Below, in pieces: positions 1 through 9,571 of a DNA stretch of 64,000 bases. The notes below the pieces were generated by a model. The model had not been told where the DNA came from. It did not search any database and saw only the letters and a program-made list of their open reading frames with translations. Source of the stretch: Gracilariopsis chorda (Eukaryota > Rhodophyta > Florideophyceae > Gracilariales > Gracilariaceae). The stretch spans positions 144,735-208,734 of the forward strand of contig NBIV01000127.1 in NCBI GenBank assembly GCA_003194525.1. The letters run 5' to 3'. Made by a program: the position numbers and the translations under genes. Positions within the stretch are counted from its first letter, which is position 1. Each line of letters starts with the position of its first letter.

Positions 1-988
1 TGGATCCCGGCAACGAAGAACCTGCAGTGCACCCACCCTAGGATAAGAAGGATGTTGGATGAGCTCTCTTTCTTTCGATTGGAATTTCGGCAATAAGGCA
101 AGACTCAAGGCATAGGTTCGACAAAATTTCTACGTATATAAGCTCCAGCGGTGGCGCTATTCACTTGTTGATGAAGATCGCGCTATAAGGCTAGGCATCA
201 GACCTGGAAACAATATAGGGGGGTCCTTAAGTGTGACGTCAGCGGATGTCTTTGTGAGCCGTGGCTGTCTAGGTTTGGCGTGGTGGGTGCCTCTGGTCCT
301 TCAAATCACCGTACTGGCGTGGCCTAAGACGTGTCTTTCATCAGTGGCTTCGGTAACCTTAGAACGGAGAGAGTACAAGAGAGAATTAGACAGAGGGTCG
401 GCAGGCGTGGGTGTAGTTTCTGTGCCGGTTTCTCTAAGGGAGCTGGTGTTGGCAAGCTGGCAAGCTGCTGCAAGAACCAAGCAGTAGTAACTGAGGCGTG
501 GTGGCGCTGGTCTCAGGGACCTTCCGGGTACTAGACCCGGCAAATGCTCCAAGAGAGTGCCAGGTGACGGCTGGCCTTAGTTCAGGCAGCACGTAGTCGG
601 AAGCAACCCTCCTAAAAAGCGCAAACCAATGCCACGGGACAAAGTGGCCCTCTAAGTGGTCGGGGCTAGCTGCTGGGCGAGGTTAAGGACCTACAAGAAC
701 AACAAAACCGACCGTTCTTTCGCAACTGTGTGCTCGACTCAAAGGCAATCGCGGACGCCCTGGAGCTATTCAGGGCAGCGTCCAAAGGGCGGCCGAATAC
801 CTTGGGTAGCGGAAGCAGAGCAACGTTGCACTGCTTAACGCTTTGCGGAAGGAGGTTGACGAAATCCCTGAAAGGGACGACGCTGACCCTATCCTGCAGC
901 AAGTCAAGGACGGGACTTATCCTTTAGCAGGAAAGGAGAAGACCCCTGAAAAGGAAGGACTGCCGAGGAAACTGAAGAGGAATTCTCT
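1..988. other. No supported gene; decayed sequence
   Basis: No long frame with recognisable protein content was found on either strand. From about 650 to 988, short stretches in shifting plus-strand frames read like pieces of a charged protein running into the coiled-coil frame that starts near 989. The broken reading frame below may therefore begin here. No repeat boundary or RNA gene was recognised. Confidence 0.4.
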
Positions 989-1714
989 TTGAAAAGCAGT
1001 GGCGATGACGGAAGCGAGGCCGAATCATCCCGTACGCCACGCCGTAATGGAGACGCTGACTGGGCTTCAGTAATGCAGGCTCCAGCAAAGATTCAACGCG
1101 ACCATAAAAGGGACCGTGATGAACTACGCAAAGAGCATGCTTCTCTTCGAAAAGAGCTTCAAAGGTTGAAATCCAAGAATGCTAGCAAGGAGAACGATTT
1201 CTTAAAAGTTCTGAGTCAAGCCAGGCGTGAAGAGGTTGAAAGCAAGGACGAAATCGGAAAAAGTGAAACTTCGGACTCCGACGAGAACTTTTGGAGCGCG
1301 AAACCTTCTGCGCCGACTTCCAAAAAGGCTATTACACGGTTCTTTAAGAAGTTAGCGCGCCGGCCTTTGCCGGATCAGACGGTTCTCGTGGGCTCTCTAG
1401 AAGGAAAGAACGTGTTGTGAAAAGCTTTGAACAATTTCCAGACAGTCTCCACTTGGACTGAAGCTCGGCATTTGGGTGGAAATCTAAATAAGCGCAAAGC
1501 GGCTACACTGGCAAAAATCATTGACTGCGTCATTAGTTCTCTGGATGTTATGCGTGCGAAGGAAGAACTCGTGGTTGAGATTGCCATTCCGCATCTGGCA
1601 GCTGTTGTAATGGCGTACAGAACCAAGACCAAGTCTGCGGCGCGTGAATTGGAGGAAGAGCAAGATGACTTGGTGAGCGCAACTCACCGACGACGATTAC
1701 ATAAGTCAGTTTAG
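989..1714 (+). pseudogene. Broken reading frame for a charged coiled-coil protein, unknown
   Basis: The same plus-strand frame is open from 950 to 1714 with one in-frame TGA at 1418-1420. The first part is very rich in Arg, Lys and Glu and would form a coiled coil (roughly residues 30-75 counted from 989). The part after the stop also contains helical, Ala/Glu-rich sequence. The apparent start at 989 is a TTG, so it is not a credible true start, and fragments of related character lie upstream in other frames. I do not recognise the family. An accessory or gag-like protein of a decayed mobile element is possible because the surroundings are all mobile DNA, but nothing in the sequence proves it. 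A host pseudogene is equally possible. Confidence 0.3.
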
Positions 1715-3327
1715 TTGAAAGAAGAACTCTGGACTTCGACACAAAGGATGAGTCTGCCCTTTTGGATGATAGGTAGAAGGCTTGAGACGACTTTAGAGAA
1801 AAGAAACCAGCATATAATGCACTGAAGTACGATGGACGAGCAGGATATTCTTCCCATACAGTAGGTAGTTGGTGATGCAAGGAGGCACCTAGAGTGTGTA
1901 CGTAATCGACGAAATCAGCGTCTTAGGAACATAGACTGCTTGAAGACATCCTGCACAACCTGTTAGGTAGGCTGTATGCCCTGAATACCGGCATGTATTC
2001 TCATATCATCCGAAGTCAGGAGAGAGAATCGCTATCAAATGGTTGGCGACCAACATCTTGCAACACATCGGAGTGGAATCCTTCCGTCGAAGCTATTTCG
2101 ATGCGCGATTTTCTAAGAAGAAGAGGACGTTCATTTTACATATGAACCCATAAAACATTAAGTGTGGTTGGACCCGGAGCGAGTAGCTACTGACAAGCTT
2201 TACATGAACCTGAATGCCCTCAACCTACAACAAAGCAATCGGTTTGAGATGGTATCTACCAATGCAATATTGCTTGTCAACGTGCCGTTGCAATTGGGCT
2301 GGGGATCTGGAGGTTATTGAAGTCTTCTCATGGGTCCACCATGAAACTGGAATGTGGAAGAAGTGGTGCTTAGGGAAATCTGGAAGTACTAGTAGTAGTA
2401 GATCAACGGTGGAGGCCCGTCCATGTGTAGAAGTTTTGCCATGGATAGGGCCGGGAGTATAGATGTGTGAAAGAGGTGCATGGGTTTGGGGAAGGGCAAG
2501 AAAAATGGTTCAAGTTCATTGAGGGATGGAGTCGCTTGCTTATGCTTCGCGTGGTTTTCTGAATATTTTAGCTTCGTACAAAAGTCAAATGTTATTGCCA
2601 AAAATCACTATGTGCAAACAGTGTCTTTAGATGCCTTAGAAAATATCATGCTGCCTAAGCCCTGAATGAACGTAGTGAGCTGCCGAAGGTCTTTAAGTAA
2701 TAAATAGCATGATTCTGTGCCGCCTCAGGAAATAGCTTCACAGAATAGTTGTTCTTGTTCACTCTCTGACAGCGTATTGCACTAGAAGTTAGACGCAAGT
2801 CACGCGGCCGAGCCATGGATAGGTGCGTAGGATAAGGGCTTCGTTTGTATAAGAGGCATAGCTTTCACATCTGTAGTTGCGCTTCTGCTTTCTCTTTCAA
2901 TACCTGTGATCAATACGCCCCTTCTAACGGTTTGTAAGTGCTAAAGAGTTATCAGAGTAGTGGCTAGCGTTCCGTGGGAGCGTCGTGAAGATCTGACCAG
3001 GATTGTCGTGAGCCAACAGTCCTCCAGACCAATCCTGTCCAACCTGGATGCTGAATAATGACATTCATCACCAGGCATCTTTCGATTCGGCACATTTCTA
3101 ATTGTGCCAAACTTGTGCCGAATCCATTTCCCAATTTTGTCCAAATTGGTACGTAAAACCGGAAGGCAAATTTCACAATACAAACTGTAACGAACATGAA
3201 TTGGCGCCAAAAATAGGCTCATTTAAGCTCAAGGACAGCCCCTAAAGACACACCAAGCCAATACACACACGAACGTGATACGAAATCTGCACTTCCGCCA
3301 TCATCTCTGCTTGAAGTTACTCCCAAA
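1715..3327. other. No supported gene
   Basis: Only short, mutually overlapping frames are present, none with a recognisable domain. A plus-strand stretch near 2200-2310 reads coherently for about 35 residues, but on both sides it runs into stops. The tract at 3050-3200 has several near-repeats of a gtgccgaat-type word, which also occurs near 21050. This may be terminal or subterminal sequence of the hAT element that follows, but no clear inverted partner was found. Confidence 0.4.
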
Positions 3328-5527
3328 ATGCCAAAACGCATTTCAAAGCCACAACGACGTACAGCAGTCTCATCCAATCCACAAGATAAGATAAGGTTTG
3401 GATTGACCCTAACCTCTCGGCATCTCCAAACTGCAGCAATTAATGCAGTCTTTTGCCGTTTCTGCATCACATATGGAGGGGAGGAACAATCAAATGGACG
3501 GCGTTCTTCATTCCTAATGAACAAAATCTTTTGCGTGCCATTCCGAACAGATAATTACCTACTGCACCTTCGAAGCCAGCAAAGGACTAAATGGGAGGAG
3601 TATCAACCATTATCTTAAGAAGAGAAAAAACCTTACTTCGACATTGAAGTACCGTATACGGAGACAATTCAGGCGCATTTTGGAGAAGATGACAAATTAT
3701 ATTCTAATTATCATTCAATATCGACTCAAGAATAGTGAAAGAGATTTTAAGAGATTTGTTTCTGTCTCATGAAACAAACCCAAACCGTTTTGAAAGAAAC
3801 TATCTGTTCACATTTTACTCTGATCACGATATCTACACGGTAACTATAAACAAAGCTTCGCAATTCAAAATGATGATTGGAAATGTTTCTTTAGGAATGT
3901 CGTTTCGCCAGGCTTGCAAATCCACTAGAGTTAGGAAAGCAGTATGGGGTTGGGCTGCTCTCTCGGGATTGTCGGAGCAAATGGTGTCTCATTACCTGCA
4001 TGTGGTGGTGTTCATAAACCTGCAGAGAATTGCGTAACTTCTACGTGATAGTAATTGCTGGGCTTATTCGCTTGCTTTTGGTGCAGCAACCAAGCATAGA
4101 AATGCATATAATGATGTACGCATTCGTCTATGTGTGAATGGGAAGGTCATACAGCTTCTGGTACTGGCCATTCCTTTTTACGAATCTCACACTGGCCAGG
4201 CTACTTTCGAAGTGATTACAACTACTTTGAAGGCTTTAAATGGCGAAATGTGGGCTGCAAAGCTACTGTCAGCCACTACAGATCGCGCTGCAAATATGGA
4301 TGGCATGTATCAGGGTGCGGTGACCCACTTTGCTGCAGTGGCTGGGAATGGTTTCTTACACATTTGGTGTGCGGCTCACCAGTTAGATTTCGTCATTCAA
4401 GATGTGCTCAACGGCTCGCTACGATATCAGTTTTATGCAACAATTTGTCGCCTTATCTCGTTTCTCCGAAAGCAGACAAATCTGAGGAGTGAGATGAGAA
4501 CTACATGTCCCTTTGTTGCAACCACACGATGGCGGTCGTTGGTAAATGTGCTTACCTGGCTTTCCAAGCACGAGGTGAGAGTTTGTGAGTATATCGCAAA
4601 TATTTCGAATAGTCCCGTCGTGTTACCATCACGTGTGTGGTGGGTGCCCCTATCTGGAATTTTGCGGTTTCTGTCGTGCGTGGAAGTTTGCTTTCAGTGT
4701 ACTGAAGGAAAGGAAATGCTTATTTTTGAACAGAACAGTCATTTTCGTGCTCTTCGTGATGATATGCGTACCATGGGAGACATCATAGGTCCTTTGTGTG
4801 GTATGGAGATGTTTACGACAGTGACTGAGATCGATGTTGCTGCGCAGAGTGGAAACTGTATCGTGGATGCTACTGCTGTGCGAAATGTCCTAAATTACAT
4901 AAGCTAGAGAGTGTTGAATGACTTTAACTCACTATCAGAGAACGAGAAAGGAGAGGTCTTTACCACTCTTTCATCCCTCTTTCCTTCGGCATATTTAAAG
5001 CTCTCTGCGCTAACCGCTGAACGGGACCCAAGAAATGTGCCAAGCGAAGCGCAAATTCTACAAACGCTCCCAAAATAGCTTTCGAAATTACGCCCCCTGG
5101 AGTTCTTTTCGATTGTCAACTCACAGAGGTACAGAATGTGTTGCACTCGGAGTCAAGAAAAAATCAATGATATCGAATCCGCGTTTGACGACTTCAAGGA
5201 CACCATGCTTGGTGACTCTGCCCTTCAACAACACTTATCTGACCTTCCTGATGAAGTTCTCAAATGTGGGAACGTGGTCCAGAAGTCGTGGCAGTACTTC
5301 ATGCCCAGTTTAGGAAACTGCGTGCTTTTGCGGCGCTTTGGCTACGGTTTTTCTGGGAACCGCAACAGTAGAGAGCGATTTCTCTGTGAACCGCAACAGT
5401 AGAGAGCGATTTTTCTGTGATCCAATGGGAGAAAGATGACAAACGTCAAAACCTTACGGATATTGTCCTGGAAGAAATTCTGCAGTCGAAGCAATACGAT
5501 CTCTTAAAACGTCCCCAATTCACCTGA
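3328..5527 (+). pseudogene. hAT-superfamily transposase, broken
   Basis: This is a decayed cut-and-paste transposase. The N-terminal part (3328-3733) carries a BED-like zinc-finger pattern, CRFC followed by NYLLHLR, then a typical KWEEYQ segment, with an in-frame TAA at 3616-3618. After a frameshift, one frame runs from 3735 to about 5390 with stops at 4035, 4905 and 5084. The core holds the hAT hallmarks ATTDRAANM and WCAAHQLD. The C-terminal dimerisation region contains LSENEKGE, then TATVESDFSV and VIQWEKDD, split by a frameshift and a 31-bp tandem duplication at 5357-5418. The last segment ends at the TGA 5525-5527. Terminal inverted repeats and 8-bp target duplications were not found. 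The superfamily assignment rests on this motif order and is fairly secure. The copy cannot make an active enzyme. Confidence 0.8.
5357..5418 (+). repeat. 31-bp tandem duplication inside the hAT transposase
   Basis: Two adjacent 31-bp units (5357-5387 and 5388-5418) differ at one base. 31 is not a multiple of three, so the duplication itself shifts the reading frame in the conserved dimerisation motif of the transposase. Confidence 0.9.
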
Positions 5528-6740
5528 AAACCTGTAAGTGAAAAACCGTAGGAAGGAGCTAAGTATGAAAGAAGTGCTGAATAACTGGCAGAGCGTGTTA
5601 ATACATTAACGAATTTTGGATTGCTTTGCATTGATCTCTTCGCATGTTACTATACTTCGCCAAATTACGATACAGTAAACGTTACCTTGCATCTTGACAT
5701 ATGTTTTCCTTAGTCTCTGAACACCACCAGCGGGGATACGAGATTTGCAAAAAGAGCGCGAGTGCAAGTTGCGCTTGAGCCGTGCCTCTAAAATGGGAAG
5801 CGGGTTGGAAATCTGTGATTGCTGCAACTTTGAAGCCTTGGGACGATAAATGATCTGCTGGTTCCACTTACAGATGCTTGGAGATGGATGGCAGCGACTT
5901 GCGATTTATCAACTCTTTGTTGCGCTGTTCCCGGTAACGACACTTTTTTGAGTACAGTTCGGACAGCAGGTCAAACACAGCATCGATCTGGCCCTGTATG
6001 GTGAAATTCATGCTTTGCGTAGGGGTGGTGCAGGTGGTGGCCCAAAGCTCCTCCTTGACCAGCTTTTCTTGCAGACGGGCGTTGTCTCCGCGCGCGAAAA
6101 AATCCTAGAATCGTGCGTAACAGGCGCTGTGTTCTTCATAGTCTTTGTTCTCGTTGTTGTCGGGCGTAGAAGATGGGGGCTACACATTAAGAGGGAATGG
6201 GTGGCGGGCAATGCCATCAACGGAGAGGCGCAGTTCTCTGGCACGCACTGCGCGCAACGCCGTGCGCGCGCGCGGCATAATCAATCTGGCAATGGAGACC
6301 AAAAAGCTCGCCACGAGGCGGAGTGGGTATTTGGGAAGGCTCGGGGAAGGTAGATGAAGACAGGGAAACACGTAGAGCTAGACACGGTAGTTTGAGAAAG
6401 CATTGAAGCTGAAGACGGTTTGATCGGATATAGTAGATGCGCGTTCGACGGATGAAGTGGCCTAAAAACTTCTTTGGGCGTTGTTGCGGAGCAATAAGCT
6501 GGACGAATTTCTGTTCGGATAATCGCCGAGGCAAGGTAAAGCGTGCGTACGTGTGCCAATTCTGCAAAGAGCCTGAGTCGGTGCCATTTTGGTTGAAAGC
6601 GAGTGCAGAGAAAGGTGCGCGGGCGCACAATCTCTGCAACAAAAAACGTTGAGGACGTCAGTGGCATTGTAGGAAGAAGCACTGGAAGAGTGTTTGCAGG
6701 TTATTTGGGGTGTGTGACGGTGAAGGATGGTCTATAGTGA
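5528..6740. other. Mostly unassigned; one possible minus-strand coding fragment
   Basis: Several overlapping frames exist on both strands at 6000-6680, none with a recognised family. They look like compositional shadows of moderately GC-rich sequence. The only segment with protein-like character is the minus-strand frame at 5868-6104, listed separately. A Harbinger terminal repeat follows at 6741. Confidence 0.4.
5868..6104 (-). CDS. Possible coding fragment or exon, unknown
   Basis: A minus-strand frame is open from 6104 to the TAA at 5868-5870 and reads as an amphipathic, Lys/Glu-rich helical protein. An ATG lies at 6009-6011. The stop overlaps a good splice-donor-like word (GTAAGTG), so this could be an exon whose neighbours I cannot place. 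The same frame shows a short coherent stretch just upstream, beyond an in-frame TAG at 6105-6107. No family is recognised. It could be a host exon or another transposon relic. Confidence 0.2.
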   Translation of the reverse strand, partial: DFFARGDNARLQEKLVKEELWATTCTTPTQSMNFTIQGQIDAVFDLLSELYSKKCRYREQRNKELINRKSLPSISKHL

Positions 6741-7010
6741 CTTTACGCAGTCGGTTCTCATGGAGATTTCACGAAGATTTCTCCTGTAATCCTTACATTA
6801 CTGGTACACGTTGTGAAAAACGCTGTATGGAAATGGCAAATGGCCGTCACATGTGACCATTTCGTGAAGCGATTTCACAAATATTTCGCGTTGATAAGCG
6901 GCCATGAAATCCACAGAAATGGCGGGAAGTGCACTACAAACTGCTAGCATAGCAGGTTCTTATACCAAGTAGCTGAGAACATACCGGACTTCCCTTCTCC
7001 TCCCACCGAT

Positions 7011-7886
7011 ATGGCTACCGTTTTACCGTTCACTCCACCGCCGACCTCGCCCTCCGCGATGGTTCCCAACGAACCCCCCTCTACATCTTGTCCTCCAACA
7101 GCCTCACGACCTTTTAGCACTTCTAAAGCGAAATCGTACGGCTTCTCTGCCACTGACGAACTCATCATCGTGCGCGAAGTAGCGGCGGCAAACGGGCACA
7201 TCGCTCCTTACGGCGAGATCGCGGCAGCGTTTGCAGTGGCGTCTCAAAAAGCGAACGAGAATGATGCGCTAACTGTCAAGAAAAGCAGTAAGAGCATACA
7301 AGATGGTTACAACAAGTTACAAGACATCTTCGACAAACAAGATGCACGATAGCGCGTGATGTTGGGGGTTGGTGGTGAGGTTACTGAAATGGATGAGTTG
7401 CTTGGCGCGATGGCGGAAGCGTGGGAGGGTATTCAACGTGACAAGAGCGCAGAAAAGGACGAGAAGCGTCGCAAGGAGGTTGAGAAGGAGAAAATGGGGA
7501 AGGAGATGGTTGCGCGGTCGTTGGTTAGGAAAAGCAAAACTGGCCCGGATGTTGAGAGCGATGTCGATACTCAAGGCGAAGAAGAAGGTTCGTTGTCGAA
7601 GAGAAGGCGGCTTAATGGCAGACTGAGAGGTGGGATGGCAGGGGAGCTATCCTCGTTTGGCCAAGCTCTAAAGGAGGCGGACATGCTGCGGGTCCAAGTC
7701 GAACAAGAACGACTCATTCTAGAGCGCGAGCGCCTGAAGGTAGAGCAAGAAGAGTGCGAGAAGGAGAGAGAACTCCGCTGCAAGGAGCGCGAGGCGCGCG
7801 ATAAGCTGGAACTAGACAAGTTTAACCTAATGATAGAAATGTTTGCGAGTAAACGTGAAAAGGTATGCGGCTGCTCATTGACGTAA
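7011..7886 (+). pseudogene. MYB/SANT-like accessory protein of Harbinger-1
   Basis: PIF/Harbinger elements usually encode a second, DNA-binding protein with a MYB/SANT-like domain that helps the transposase enter the nucleus and bind the ends. Here a Pro/Ser-rich N-terminus (1-45) leads into a SANT-like segment containing SATDELIIVREVAAANG and a later YNKLQDIF helix (about residues 45-110). An in-frame TAG follows at 7350-7352, then the same frame continues with a long acidic/basic coiled coil rich in EKER-type heptads to 7886. ATG 7011 has no competitor upstream. The single stop makes it a pseudogene unless it is read through. The pairing with the minus-strand transposase supports the identification, which otherwise rests on weak sequence signals. 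Confidence 0.6.
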
Positions 7887-7999
7887 AGGAATCGACTTTA
7901 GCGATTCTGAGGAGCCACGACAGCGGACAACGGCCCGCGGGATCCCGAAGTTTCCCCACTCTCGCGTAAGCCCGAGCAGCGAGGACAAATACTTTACGT

Positions 8000-8571
8000 T
8001 CAACTATTTTTGTGTGCCATGTATGCCTCCAGCCTCAGAGCATCGCACTCGAAGTACTGTGCTATAGTGTTCGTGTACACGCAGGCTCGCACGTTCGTTA
8101 GCAGTAACGCAGCTAGATACAAAGCTCCGACTGGCGATTCTGACACGCAAAGTTTCCTCTTGAAGTACAAAGTTGTCCAATACAACTTAACCTCCTCGAA
8201 GAGCCACTCGAACGTCACTCTTGCCACTGACATGGCTTGGTTGAAGGCTCTTTGAGCTGCAGAAAGATTCGAACCTCGAAACAGAACTTTTATAAACGAC
8301 CTGACGTTGTATCCCGAGTCTCCGTAGATGACGTACTGCTCTTCAGCTATGAACAGAAGCTCTGATAGTTGCTCTTTCAGTCCGCAACGAACATACAACG
8401 TCCAGTCGTGCCAATAACCTTCAATTGGACCAGCAGCATACAAAATGAGGCCGTCTGGAGTAGTGACAACTTGGTACTTCAGTGCACGTTTCCGCTTATA
8501 TCCATTGTACATCACAAGTTGTTCCACGCTCTCTCCTGGACACGAGATCCCAAGGACCGTTCCGTCTATGA
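8000..8571 (-). pseudogene. Harbinger-1 transposase, C-terminal part (DDE domain)
   Basis: This is the catalytic half of a DDE_Tnp_4-type PIF/Harbinger transposase. On the minus strand it reads FIDGT at the insertion edge (first catalytic Asp), YNGYKRKRALKYQ, TTPDGLI, GPIEGYWHDW, YGDSGY (second Asp) and FEWLFEEVKLYW (Glu helix), ending with the family's NVRAC and LEAYM segments before the stop at 8000. No stop or frameshift interrupts it. It is separated from its N-terminal half only by Gypsy-A. Joined at the duplicated AACCC, the two parts total 1,344 nt (20896-20125 plus 8571-8000), an exact multiple of three, so the transposase was intact when Gypsy-A arrived. Confidence 0.9.
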
Positions 8572-8576
8572 AACCC

Positions 8577-9516
8577 TGTGGTGCAATACCACACGCGGAA
8601 AGGATCCCGCGACAGCGGCAAAGTCACCCAAGGTGTCCGAGCCTTGCACCCTTGGTGAGGGCGGCTCAGAAGTAGAGCCCTCCGAACGTGACCGACACGA
8701 GTCGGATGTAGGGCCGAACGGTCACTTCTCGCACAGCGCACGGAGGTGTGGGGAGAATCGGATCTAGCGCTCGACGGACAGTCGATCAGTGTGCAACTCG
8801 GTGTTGCCGGTGGTCTGGTGGAGTCCGCTGTATGCTGCGGCGCGGCGAGTGGAACACCCACGAATGAGGGAACGATCCGTACAACGGTATCCTCTAGGAC
8901 AAAGAAATGAGGGGTGGGGAACGAGCCGCACGGCCGGCGCAGACTCGTGACGAGCAATAAATATCCCGAGACGTCGGGGCCAAACCTGATACAGGGCGGA
9001 GTAGAAACAGTCCGTATGACGGTAAACAGAAGAAGAAACAACAAAAGAAAACAGAAAGTAGTCCGTAAGTAACGGTGGTATCACTCCTTGATGTGCAAGG
9101 GGGGGTGACGGAGCCGGATCGGTAGCAGCACTCCCCTAGGTTGGGGTCATAGCCGTATACCAACGGTCAAAGTCAGAGCCCAAACCCTTGTTGAGGTTTT
9201 CTTCCGTAGGGTCGGCGGCGAGTGCCGCCACCTAAGTACGGCCACTGTAGTGTGGATTACTAACTAAAAATAACTAATTACCCCGGGTGCACCGGGCCTG
9301 ACATCCACGTGTGCGTGGTGGCTCACTTGGCATGAGCCGTCCACTCAGGCGGTGTGCACTACACGTGTTACCCACAAGTACCCCCTTCATAGGGGCATCT
9401 CCCATATAATGGGTTAGCCCAATACACCTCATGTATTCCGTATCCCAACGGCTAACCACGCATCTTATATGAAGAGCGATTTGATTCCCTCTACCTCCGA
9501 AGGCTATTGAACCACA
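8577..9516 (-). repeat. Gypsy-A 3' LTR
   Basis: This 940-bp LTR is nearly identical to 19186-20124. It contains many short perfect inverted repeats, for example a 6-bp GGCGGC stem with a 4-nt loop near 9208-9223. Long minus-strand frames exist in both LTR copies, but only because the LTRs are copies of each other. Confidence 0.95.
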
Positions 9517-9528
9517 TCTCCCCCTCCT
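9517..9528 (-). other. Polypurine tract of Gypsy-A
   Basis: Read on the minus strand, AGGAGGGGGAGA lies directly before the 3' LTR, the expected place for the primer of plus-strand DNA synthesis. It sits only 43 bp from the start codon of the antisense ORF. Confidence 0.75.
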
Positions 9529-9571
9529 GAGGTGAAAACACTGGAACAACTTCGGCGACTTCCATCCCAAG

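Noticed and set aside
6015-6682. Overlapping frames on both strands (up to 141 aa)
   Set aside because: No family pattern, mutual overlap and Arg/Ala-biased composition suggest chance ORFs in GC-rich DNA.
8496-9084. Long minus-strand frames in the Gypsy-A 3' LTR, repeated in the 5' LTR at 19168-19771
   Set aside because: They occur twice only because the LTRs are copies. No conserved domain, and several overlapping frames compete, so this is LTR sequence and not a gene.
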